Source of the DNA: CAYMSA01 sp964392965
Lineage (GTDB): Bacteria > Actinomycetota > Coriobacteriia > Anaerosomatales > Anaerosomataceae
Direction of reading: 5' to 3'
Length of the DNA stretch: 36,137 nucleotides
Assembly (NCBI GenBank): GCA_964392965.1
Contig: CAYMSA010000009.1
Span: forward strand, 1-36,137
The position numbers and the translations under genes are program-made. Shown here piece by piece: positions 22,553-29,233 of this stretch. The stretch's first letter is position 1. Every line of letters starts with the position of its first letter. The notes under the pieces are model-generated. The model was not told where the DNA came from, ran no database searches, and saw nothing but the letters and a program-made list of their open reading frames with translations.

Positions 22553-23272
22553 CTATCCGCCATCGACGGTCACACTATCGATTCTCGCGACATCTACGAG
22601 CGCCGCCCGCACCGCAAGCCGCTGACGCGCGCTGTATGGCGGGTGGCACGCTGTGAGTGTAAGGGACGGCTCTTCGGTCGAGGCCACCACCTCCACCTGG
22701 TAAGGCCACACCACGAGCGTCTCGGTCACCTCGTAGCGGTAGCGCCGGTACGGGGAATAGAGCTCGACGATGTCACCCGGGGCCAGTTCGGCGAGTCGGC
22801 GAAACGGTGCGCCGTACGTCGTCCGGTGCCCCGATATCCCACACGTTCCCGTGGGACCGGGCAGGTCGGACCAGTCGATCCAGCCCGGGCCCTTGCGCAG
22901 GTCCGCGGTCCCGACGCCCTTGATGACCAGCGTGTCCACTTCCATCGCCGGGATGACGAGCCTAGCGAAGACCTCTCCGGGCGCGAGCGACTCCCAGTAC
23001 ACCCGGTCCTCGGCTTCCCATCCTGAGAAGTCCCACGAGGGCTCCTCCACGATCTCGGCAGGGACGAGCGCCTCCGGCTGCGGCGCGACGAAGACCTCGA
23101 CGGAGGCCGATGCGCTTACCAGCGCATGCTGTGCCTGCACCGAGACGAGCGTCGTGAGGCCGTAGTACGACAGCAGGCCGAGCGCCAGCCCGAGCAGGAC
23201 GTTACTCGCCGCCCGCAACGCTTTCGCACGCGCGCTTCTCGGAGTCGCCGCCAAGAACCTGCCTCCCGTCAT
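22553..23272 (-). CDS. Class E-like sortase
   Basis: A membrane transpeptidase that cleaves LPxTG-type signals and anchors proteins to the wall. The 239-residue product has an N-terminal membrane helix (NVLLGLALGLLSYYGLTTLV, ~20-40), a ~60-residue linker and a sortase barrel. The catalytic His is in GISGHRTTYGAPFRRL (~148), Cys in TLTACHPPYSARQRL (~212), and Arg in the same motif. TLTxCxPxxSARQRL is typical of actinobacterial class E. ATG 23272 is preferred; longer in-frame starts lack ribosome sites. Likely substrates are the two LPFTG proteins encoded at 24.3-29.2 kb. It diverges from the metalloprotease gene. Confidence 0.9.
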   Translation of the reverse strand: MTGGRFLAATPRSARAKALRAASNVLLGLALGLLSYYGLTTLVSVQAQHALVSASASVEVFVAPQPEALVPAEIVEEPSWDFSGWEAEDRVYWESLAPGEVFARLVIPAMEVDTLVIKGVGTADLRKGPGWIDWSDLPGPTGTCGISGHRTTYGAPFRRLAELAPGDIVELYSPYRRYRYEVTETLVVWPYQVEVVASTEEPSLTLTACHPPYSARQRLAVRAALVDVARIDSVTVDGG

Positions 23273-23320
23273 CACAGTCACGCGCGTTTCCCCGGCCGAG
23301 CCACTCAAGAGGGGCGGCTC

Positions 23321-23350
23321 ACCTGCCGATATGCTCAGTGTACGGCAGGT
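23321..23350. promoter_or_regulatory. Inverted repeat between sortase and metalloprotease genes (candidate shared operator)
   Basis: ACCTGCCG (23321-23328), a 14-base spacer, then CGGCAGGT (23343-23350) is a perfect 8-bp palindrome. -10-like boxes for both directions lie in the spacer: TATGCT (23330-23335, plus) and TACACT (23342-23337, minus). The -35 boxes are poor, as in activator-dependent promoters. Confidence 0.45.
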
Positions 23351-23363
23351 TTGAGAATCGAAC

Positions 23364-23466
23364 ATCGGAACGCTCCCGAAAAGGGCACGGCTGACCGAAA
23401 GGTCTGCTTCGCAAAGTCACGGGTCTACCGGAAGGAATCTTCCCACGACAGCCGGACTACCGAAGG
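23364..23466 (+). promoter_or_regulatory. Probable GEMM / cyclic di-GMP-I riboswitch
   Basis: Several GEMM hallmarks occur in order: a short stem capped by a GAAA tetraloop (GACC-GAAA-GGTC, 23393-23404), then CGCAAAG (23410-23416), CACGGGTCTA, a variable hairpin (GGAAG-GAAT-CTTCC, 23430-23443), and the 3' core AGCCGGACTACCGA (23450-23463), compared with AGCGGGGUUACCGA in the Vibrio Vc2 RNA. TCGG (23365-23368) can pair with CCGA (23460-23463) to close P1. AGGGCA (23382-23387) matches the conserved 5' strand; if aligned correctly its central G favours c-di-GMP over cGAMP. The 5' half is longer than usual, so its alignment is less certain. A covariance-model search would settle it. Confidence 0.65.
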
Positions 23467-23487
23467 CTCGGGGCATCGCTCTCGCGA

Positions 23488-23523
23488 GGCCCGGTCCCCC
23501 ACCTTTCTGGGAGGAGCCGGGCC
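23488..23523 (+). terminator. Hairpin after the riboswitch (expression platform candidate)
   Basis: GGCCCGG (23488-23494) pairs with CCGGGCC (23517-23523), with an inner CCCA/TGGG. It lies between the riboswitch core and the metalloprotease start. There is no U-tract, so it may act as a Rho- or translation-linked switch. Confidence 0.5.
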
Positions 23524-23559
23524 GATGTGCATGAGCGTCTCGAGCAAGGAGTGTCCGAC

Positions 23560-24153
23560 ATGAGCGTACGTTCGCCCCGCTTCATCCGGCTCACCGCGAG
23601 CTCACTGTGCTGCGTGGTCGCCCTGGCCCTCGGAGTCGGCTTCATCTCACCGGCGAGCGCTTCGTCGGTGTCCGAGGGTTTCGACAGCCGGCTCACCCCG
23701 GCATCTTCGGCCGCCCCTGCGGTCATCGACAGCGGGGACGCGGTGGTTCCCGTGACGACCGCCCACGTGCGGTCGACGACGGTGATCGAGAAGCCGGTAG
23801 CGGCGGCGTACTCAAGCAGTACCACGGGTCGCGTGACCACCGCCAGCACGAGCGGCAGCAGCACCAAGACCTCCTCGGGCAGCACCTCCAGCAGCAGCGG
23901 CAGCGAGCTGGCCCAGGCGCAGTCCATACTCAATCGCTACATCGCCAAGTACCCGATCCTCGCGGGGTCGACCGTGAAGTTCGGCGACGCTAAGGGCTAC
24001 CAGGCCATCTGCTACTACCGCTCCGGCCGCATCGTCATCAGCCCCTCACACACCGCGAGCCTCGAGCGCATCATCGCGCACGAGGTGGGACACATCCTGG
24101 ACTGGCGCGACAACGGCGTCATCGATTGGGGCGAGAAGATTCCCGCTCTGTAG
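23560..24153 (+). CDS. Secreted HEVGH zinc-metalloprotease-like protein
   Basis: The 197-residue product has a signal peptide (ASSLCCVVALALGVGFISPASA) and then a Ser/Thr-rich linker (~60-120) that looks like a flexible, possibly glycosylated stalk. A compact C-terminal domain (~120-197) contains IIAHEVGHILDWRDNGVIDWGEKIP. The HExxH motif with a following D (HExxH-x5-D) could supply two His ligands, the catalytic Glu and an Asp as third ligand, as in HExxHxxGxxD enzymes. The Gly is Asp here. Only ~22 residues follow the motif, so the domain is small. ATG 23560 has AAGGAG. The gene lies behind a probable c-di-GMP riboswitch and faces the adhesin genes. Substrate unknown; the adjacent adhesins are candidates (inference). 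Confidence 0.72.
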   Translation: MSVRSPRFIRLTASSLCCVVALALGVGFISPASASSVSEGFDSRLTPASSAAPAVIDSGDAVVPVTTAHVRSTTVIEKPVAAAYSSSTTGRVTTASTSGSSTKTSSGSTSSSSGSELAQAQSILNRYIAKYPILAGSTVKFGDAKGYQAICYYRSGRIVISPSHTASLERIIAHEVGHILDWRDNGVIDWGEKIPAL

Positions 24154-24202
24154 CGAGAAATGCCCGGCAAGAAACGTCACCGGCGTTGACGGACAGCAAG
24201 CG

Positions 24203-24234
24203 AGGGGCGCGGCTGCGGCTGCAGCCACGCCCCT
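24203..24234 (+). terminator. Terminator of the metalloprotease gene
   Basis: AGGGGCG (24203-24209) pairs with CGCCCCT (24228-24234), with an inner GGCTGC/GCAGCC, followed by TT. It lies 50 bases past the stop, on the plus strand. Confidence 0.8.
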
Positions 24235-24328
24235 TTCCGTGCCCTCATGTCTCACTCACGAGCCGCCTGTCGCATGCTCCGCCGATGCATGTCCCGGTCG
24301 CCCGTGAAACCCTACACGCCGCTTCACG

Positions 24329-26179
24329 TCACGTGATCCGCACAGCTCCGAGGCGCAGCGCCCCGCCCGCGATGAGCGCGAGCAGCGCCAGACCGAACAG
24401 CAGCAGGTACTCGCCGCCCGTGAAGGGCAGGAACTCCGTCCGCACGACGACGCGGTCGTCGTCCGTGTTGTTCGTCAGGTCGATGTCGTCGGGATGAGCG
24501 ATCACCACGACGTTGTCGACGTTGGTCGTACCATCAGGCATCTCGGCGTTGATGCGCACCTTGTAGGTGGCCGTCTGCTTGCCGTCCTCCTTGGCGAGCG
24601 GGCCGGCGAACGTCCAGGTGATCTTGCCGCCTGCCACGGTGCCGCCCGCCGCATCGATGACCGTCACGTACCGCTCGTCGAAGTCATCGACGATCGTGTA
24701 GTCCTCGGCCGGGGTCGCACCGTCGTTCCACCACGTGATCGTGTAGGTGACGATGTCGCCCTCTTCGGCCGTCTCGACGTCGGCCTTCTTCGTGATCACC
24801 AGGTCGATCTCGGTGAACGGCAGGGCCTCGTCGATGTTGCCGAACCAGAGCTCGGACACCTCACCGGAGACGACCGTCACGTCCTGCTCGAGGTCGGTCG
24901 TGTTGACCCAGCCCTCCTGCAGGATCTCACGAACCGAGTAGTCACCCGGCTCGAGGTCCGCGAAGAGCAGCTCGCCGCCCTCATCCGTGGCGCCGTTGCG
25001 AATCTCGGTGCCCTCAGCGTCATGCAGCGTGAACTCCCAGTTCTCGAGAACCGGCTCGTCCGCGTCCATGACACCGTTCTCGTTCTCATCGTAGAACTTG
25101 TGGACCACGAGGTCGCCGGTCTCAGGAGGTGAAACGTCAGGGACGTTGCCGAACCACACGTGGGTCGTCTCACCAGCGACGACCGCAGCAGTCTCCTCGG
25201 CGCCGGTCGTGGAGTGCCAGCCTTCCTTCATGGTCTCCCGGATGGTGTAGGTGTCGGGAAGCAGACCAGTGAAGCCAAGCTCACCGTTCTCATCGGTGAA
25301 GCCGGTGCCGACGAGCTCTATCGCCGCAACCGTAGGCTCCAGCGGAGGCGTCTCCCTGGTCACCTCGAACTCCCAGCCGGAGAGCATCTCTTCGCCCTCG
25401 TCATACAGGCCGTTCTCATTCTCATCGAGGTACTTGTGAATCATCAGGTCGCCGGTCTCAGGCTCCTCGATCTCGCCGAAGCAGAAGATGATGTGGCTGA
25501 TATCGGCGTAGTACCCCGAACTCTCGTTCATCGGCGCATGGAGACCAGTGCCCGAGTAGACCGGCGGGTCGTACATGTAGTCCTCGTACGCATTCGTGCC
25601 CTTGACGCCGATCGATGCGACCGGGTAGTTGGACACGAAGTCGAACATCATGCCGTCATCGGTCATGTACGTCGTGATAGTGATGCTGTAATCGAGAGGC
25701 GCGCCGGGGGCCTCTTCAGTCCCCGGGGTGTCCCATGTGTACGTTCCTGTTCTGGGGTTGTTGTCCAGCTTGACGCCGCCCTCGCAGATCGGCCGCGCGG
25801 TCATCGGCTCGACCTGCAGCGGAGCCGCAGCTTCTGGAGCCGCGACGGCCTCATCGATCAACGGCTCAGCAGCCTCTGCGGCCTCGGGGACGTCCAGCTC
25901 CACAGGAACGTCGGCCGGAGGCGCAGCCTCCTCGGGAGCGTCAGCGGGAGGCGGCGTTGCCACGTCCTCACCCGAAGAGTCCAGCACCGTCTCGGGTGCC
26001 TCCTCGACGGGTGCGACCACCTCAGGTGGCGCTGTGGCTTCTACAGCCTCTCCCTCGGCGGCATACACGACCACTCCCGGACTCACGATCGCTACCGCAA
26101 GCACGAGCGCTACGCATGCTGCGAAGACCCGGGCACCCGGACCTCCGCCTCGCACTCTCCGCCACAATACGGTTGACAT
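24329..26179 (-). CDS. LPFTG-anchored surface adhesin with two SdrD-B/Cna-B-like repeats (adhesin 1)
   Basis: A 616-residue cell-wall protein. The signal peptide is RVFAACVALVLAVAIVSPGVVVYA. A Pro/Ala/Glu/Val-rich acidic linker follows (~45-130), then an N-terminal binding-like domain (~135-245, CEGGVKLDNNPRTGTYTW... ending HIIFCFGE). Two prealbumin-like repeats follow, each with a calcium-type loop (DENENGLYDEGEE; DENENGVMDADEP) and ending WFGN. A DUF11-like domain is next (IDLVITKKADVETAEEGD). The sorting signal is LPFTGG, a hydrophobic stretch and basic residues. ATG 26179 has GGAGG 8 bases upstream. It is probably anchored by the sortase at 22.5-23.3 kb. It is a paralogue of the gene just upstream (26510-29233) with an identical 3' segment. 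Confidence 0.92.
   Translation of the reverse strand: MSTVLWRRVRGGGPGARVFAACVALVLAVAIVSPGVVVYAAEGEAVEATAPPEVVAPVEEAPETVLDSSGEDVATPPPADAPEEAAPPADVPVELDVPEAAEAAEPLIDEAVAAPEAAAPLQVEPMTARPICEGGVKLDNNPRTGTYTWDTPGTEEAPGAPLDYSITITTYMTDDGMMFDFVSNYPVASIGVKGTNAYEDYMYDPPVYSGTGLHAPMNESSGYYADISHIIFCFGEIEEPETGDLMIHKYLDENENGLYDEGEEMLSGWEFEVTRETPPLEPTVAAIELVGTGFTDENGELGFTGLLPDTYTIRETMKEGWHSTTGAEETAAVVAGETTHVWFGNVPDVSPPETGDLVVHKFYDENENGVMDADEPVLENWEFTLHDAEGTEIRNGATDEGGELLFADLEPGDYSVREILQEGWVNTTDLEQDVTVVSGEVSELWFGNIDEALPFTEIDLVITKKADVETAEEGDIVTYTITWWNDGATPAEDYTIVDDFDERYVTVIDAAGGTVAGGKITWTFAGPLAKEDGKQTATYKVRINAEMPDGTTNVDNVVVIAHPDDIDLTNNTDDDRVVVRTEFLPFTGGEYLLLFGLALLALIAGGALRLGAVRIT
24354..24919 (-). repeat. 566-bp segment identical to 26535-27100
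   Basis: By direct line-by-line comparison this stretch matches 26535-27100 base for base (offset 2181) with no visible difference, including synonymous sites. It encodes the end of the last repeat, the DUF11-like domain and the LPFTG signal. Outside it the genes diverge at once. Confidence 0.93.
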
Positions 26180-26225
26180 CGTCGCCACCTCCTCGCGCCC
26201 ATCAGGCGTCTCATGGTGCCCCGGA

Positions 26226-26319
26226 AAACGACAAGACCGGCCCTTGTTCGGGCCGGTCTCACCACTGGCTCTTCATCGGACCTGGTGACCGCGTGGACTC
26301 CGATGCGTCAACGCCTCCC
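26226..26319 (-). promoter_or_regulatory. Structured leader RNA of adhesin 1 (attenuator-like, unrecognised family)
   Basis: On the minus strand a hairpin CATCGGA (26305-26299)/TCCGATG (26280-26274) encloses GGTCACC (26290-26284). That loop sequence can pair with GGTGAGACC (26263-26255), forming a pseudoknot. The last bases of GGTGAGACC also form the terminator stem AGACCGGCCC/GGGCCGGTCT (26259-26250 and 26243-26234), followed by TGTCGTTTT. The two structures exclude each other. The leader of adhesin 2 has the same plan. It does not match any riboswitch class I know. Confidence 0.65.
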
Positions 26320-26434
26320 AATTGGATCGCGCGTCTCGATTGTCAATCCGGGGCGACTGCAACACCCCTGCATAGCGTTGATTCCCACCTGGAATCACCT
26401 GCAATCAGCCGTTCATCACCTGGTAGCCGCCTGA

Positions 26435-26476
26435 TGAAACGAGGTGCGGAAGCCGCAGCTTCCGCACCTCGTTTCA
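26435..26476 (-). terminator. Terminator of adhesin 2
   Basis: A perfect 19-bp inverted repeat (26435-26453 and 26458-26476) with a 4-base loop lies 34 bases past the adhesin 2 stop. Confidence 0.9.
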
Positions 26477-26509
26477 CACTCTGCGCCTCTCAGCGCTACA
26501 GGACTCCTA

Positions 26510-29233
26510 TCAGGCCGCACGCGCCGCACGGGCCCGCAGCGCCCCGCCCGCGATGAGCGCGAGCAGCGCCAGACCGAACAGCAGCAGGTACTCGCCGCCC
26601 GTGAAGGGCAGGAACTCCGTCCGCACGACGACGCGGTCGTCGTCCGTGTTGTTCGTCAGGTCGATGTCGTCGGGATGAGCGATCACCACGACGTTGTCGA
26701 CGTTGGTCGTACCATCAGGCATCTCGGCGTTGATGCGCACCTTGTAGGTGGCCGTCTGCTTGCCGTCCTCCTTGGCGAGCGGGCCGGCGAACGTCCAGGT
26801 GATCTTGCCGCCTGCCACGGTGCCGCCCGCCGCATCGATGACCGTCACGTACCGCTCGTCGAAGTCATCGACGATCGTGTAGTCCTCGGCCGGGGTCGCA
26901 CCGTCGTTCCACCACGTGATCGTGTAGGTGACGATGTCGCCCTCTTCGGCCGTCTCGACGTCGGCCTTCTTCGTGATCACCAGGTCGATCTCGGTGAACG
27001 GCAGGGCCTCGTCGATGTTGCCGAACCAGAGCTCGGACACCTCACCGGAGACGACCGTCACGTCCTGCTCGAGGTCGGTCGTGTTGACCCAGCCCTCCTG
27101 GAGTGTTTCAGCCGCGGAGTAGTCGCCTGGCTTCAGATCATCGAAGACGATCTCGCCGTTCTCATCCGTCACACCGCTGTCGATTTCGACACCGTCGCCG
27201 TCATAGAGGGTGAACGCCCAGTCAGGGAGCATCTCTTCGCCCTCGTCATACAGGCCGTTCTCATTCTCATCGAGGAACTTGTACACAACGAGATCACCGT
27301 GGACGGGCGCGTTGCCGACCCACACCTCGGCCAGTTGACCGGCGAGAACCTGCACGGTCTCCTCGGTACCTGTCGTGGAGAACCATCCGTCCTGCATGGT
27401 CTCACGGACGATGTACTCGCCCGGGAACAGATCGTCCACGCCGAACTCACCGTTCGCGTCGGTCATACCCTGGCCCACCAGGGCCACCGCGGCGGTCTGC
27501 CGGTACTCGATGGGCATGCTCTCCTGCGTGACCGTGAACTCCCAGTCAGCCAGCAGCTCTTCGCCCTCGTCGTAGGCACCGTTCTCATTCTCATCGAGGA
27601 ACTTGTGAACGAGGATTCCGCCCAGTTCGACATTGCCGAACCAAACCGAAGCGCCCTCGTCATCGATGACCTCGAATGCCTGCTCAAGCGGCGTGGTGTT
27701 GGCCCAACCGCTCTGAAGTGTCTCCACCGCGGTGTAGAGCCCCGGCTGCAGCCCCTCGAACGAGAGCTGGCCGTTCGCGTCGGTCACACCGCTGCCCACG
27801 AGCGCGTCAGTCGCGTCGTAGATCTCGAACGCCCAACCCGAGAGCATCTCTTCGCCCTCGTCATACTGAGCATTCATGTTGTCGTCCTGGTATTTGTAGA
27901 CAGTCACATCGCCGCGGTCGGGCACGTTGCCGAACCACAGCGTCGCGGTCTCGTCGTCGACGACCGTCACCTGCTGCGTGAGCGGCGTGGTGTTGTCCCA
28001 GCCGTCCTGCAGCGTCTCGGTCACTGTGTACTCGCCGGTCGGCAACAGCGTGAAGCTCAGTTCGCCGTTGTCATCCGTGGCCCCTGAAGCGATGACCTCC
28101 GCCGGCGCCGCAGTGACAGGCACGGGCGCAGCGGCGCTGAGCGAGAACTCCCAGCCGGAGAGCATCTCTTCGCCCTCGTCATACTCGCCGTTCTCGTTCT
28201 CATCAAGGAACTTGTAGACGATCACATCGCCGCGGTCGGGCACGTTGCCGAACCACAGCGTCGCGGTCTCGTCGTCGACGACCGTCACCTGCTGCGTGAG
28301 CGGCGTGGTGTTGTCCCAGCCGGTCTGCAGCGTCTCGGTGACATCGTAGACGCCCGGCTCAAGGTCGGTCAGAGAGAACTCACCGTTCGTATCGGTCATG
28401 CCACTGCCGACGACAGCGTCACTCGCGTCGCGCACCTCGAACTCCCAGCCAGAGAGCATCTCTTCGCCCTGGTCGTAGGAACCGTTCTCGTTGTCGTCCA
28501 GATACTTGTAGACGGTGAGGTCGCCCAACTCAGGATCGGGTGCTTCGCCGAAGCAGAAGATGATGTGACTGACATCGGCGTACCTGCCGGAGGCGTTTCG
28601 CGGCGCGTGCAGACCGGTGCCCGAGTACACGGCCGGGTCATACGAGTACGTCTTCTCGCTGCTGCCGCCCTTCACGATGACCAGTTCCACGGGGTAGTTT
28701 GACGTGAAATCGAACTTCATGCCGTCCGCGGTGCTGTACGTGTCGAGCACGATCCGATAGTCACCTGGCGTGGTGGGCGTCTCCACCGTATGAGGCGTGT
28801 TCCAGACGTAGACCCCGTCTCTCGGCGATTCATCAAGCTTCACGCCACCCATGCAGACTGGAGTCGAGCACGCGAGCTCGGCACTCAAGGCCGCCGGGGC
28901 CACAGGCTGCTGAAGCGGCGCCAGACTGACCGCCTCGGCCTCCTGGATGGCCGCTTCCGATGCGGCGTCACCCACCGGGACCTCCTGCGGGAGGACGGAT
29001 GGCTCCTCTTCTGCTACCAAGTCCGGCACCGCCGAGACATCGACGACCTCCTCGGCCGCCGGCTCAACGACCGACACCGTAGCCGTCGACTCCACGGCCG
29101 CATCACCATCGGATGCATACACTAACGTCCCCGGCCATGCGACAGCGATAGCAAGCGAAACCGCCATGCACGCCGTGAGAAGCCGCACGCCAACACCGCG
29201 CTCGCGTACGTGCTGCCATACCGTGAACCTCAT
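26510..29233 (-). CDS. LPFTG-anchored surface adhesin with five SdrD-B/Cna-B-like repeats (adhesin 2)
   Basis: A 907-residue cell-wall protein. The signal peptide is VRLLTACMAVSLAIAVAWPGTLVYA. An acidic Val/Glu/Ala linker and a binding-like domain (~120-230, CMGGVKLDESPRDGVYVW... HIIFCFGE) come first. Five ~100-residue repeats follow, each starting G(D/I)(L/V)xVxK(Y/F)xD(D/E)Nx-Nx-YDxGEE, with a turn TDxNGE and an end WFGNV (WVGNA in the fourth). A DUF11-like domain and LPFTGG sorting signal with membrane helix and Arg tail close the protein. The calcium-type loops suggest Ca-rigidified rod repeats. ATG 29233 has GGGAGG 8 bases upstream. It shares architecture with adhesin 1 but is longer by three repeats. 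Ligand unknown. Confidence 0.92.
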   Translation of the reverse strand: MRFTVWQHVRERGVGVRLLTACMAVSLAIAVAWPGTLVYASDGDAAVESTATVSVVEPAAEEVVDVSAVPDLVAEEEPSVLPQEVPVGDAASEAAIQEAEAVSLAPLQQPVAPAALSAELACSTPVCMGGVKLDESPRDGVYVWNTPHTVETPTTPGDYRIVLDTYSTADGMKFDFTSNYPVELVIVKGGSSEKTYSYDPAVYSGTGLHAPRNASGRYADVSHIIFCFGEAPDPELGDLTVYKYLDDNENGSYDQGEEMLSGWEFEVRDASDAVVGSGMTDTNGEFSLTDLEPGVYDVTETLQTGWDNTTPLTQQVTVVDDETATLWFGNVPDRGDVIVYKFLDENENGEYDEGEEMLSGWEFSLSAAAPVPVTAAPAEVIASGATDDNGELSFTLLPTGEYTVTETLQDGWDNTTPLTQQVTVVDDETATLWFGNVPDRGDVTVYKYQDDNMNAQYDEGEEMLSGWAFEIYDATDALVGSGVTDANGQLSFEGLQPGLYTAVETLQSGWANTTPLEQAFEVIDDEGASVWFGNVELGGILVHKFLDENENGAYDEGEELLADWEFTVTQESMPIEYRQTAAVALVGQGMTDANGEFGVDDLFPGEYIVRETMQDGWFSTTGTEETVQVLAGQLAEVWVGNAPVHGDLVVYKFLDENENGLYDEGEEMLPDWAFTLYDGDGVEIDSGVTDENGEIVFDDLKPGDYSAAETLQEGWVNTTDLEQDVTVVSGEVSELWFGNIDEALPFTEIDLVITKKADVETAEEGDIVTYTITWWNDGATPAEDYTIVDDFDERYVTVIDAAGGTVAGGKITWTFAGPLAKEDGKQTATYKVRINAEMPDGTTNVDNVVVIAHPDDIDLTNNTDDDRVVVRTEFLPFTGGEYLLLFGLALLALIAGGALRARAARAA
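26535..27100 (-). repeat. 566-bp segment identical to 24354-24919
   Basis: The second copy of the identical 3' block. The break points are sharp: downstream of 27100 the codons differ (ctg-gag versus ctg-cag and onward), and before 26535 the C-terminal tails differ (RLGAVRIT versus RARAARAA). Confidence 0.93.
27904..28322 (-). repeat. Tandem repeat units of adhesin 2 with a 101-bp identical stretch
   Basis: Positions 27904-28004 and 28222-28322 are identical (offset 318 bases, 106 codons). They encode the end of one repeat and start of the next (DNTTPLTQQVTVVDDETATL to VPDRGDV). This marks a recent unit duplication or conversion within the repeat array; the other units have drifted. Confidence 0.88.

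Larger units (their letters stand above)
26180..26509. other. Intergenic region between the adhesin genes
   Basis: No gene is seen in these 330 bases. Reading on the minus strand they hold the terminator of adhesin 2 (26435-26476), a perfect inverted repeat TGATTCC-N5-GGAATCA (26379-26397) that may be an operator, a TTGACA box (26346-26341) without a good -10, and the structured leader of adhesin 1 (26226-26319). Confidence 0.7.

Noticed and set aside
26510..29233. CRISPR array or mobile element suspected from the repeated blocks
   Set aside because: The repeats are protein-coding domain units in one frame and there is no transposase, direct target duplication or spacer pattern.
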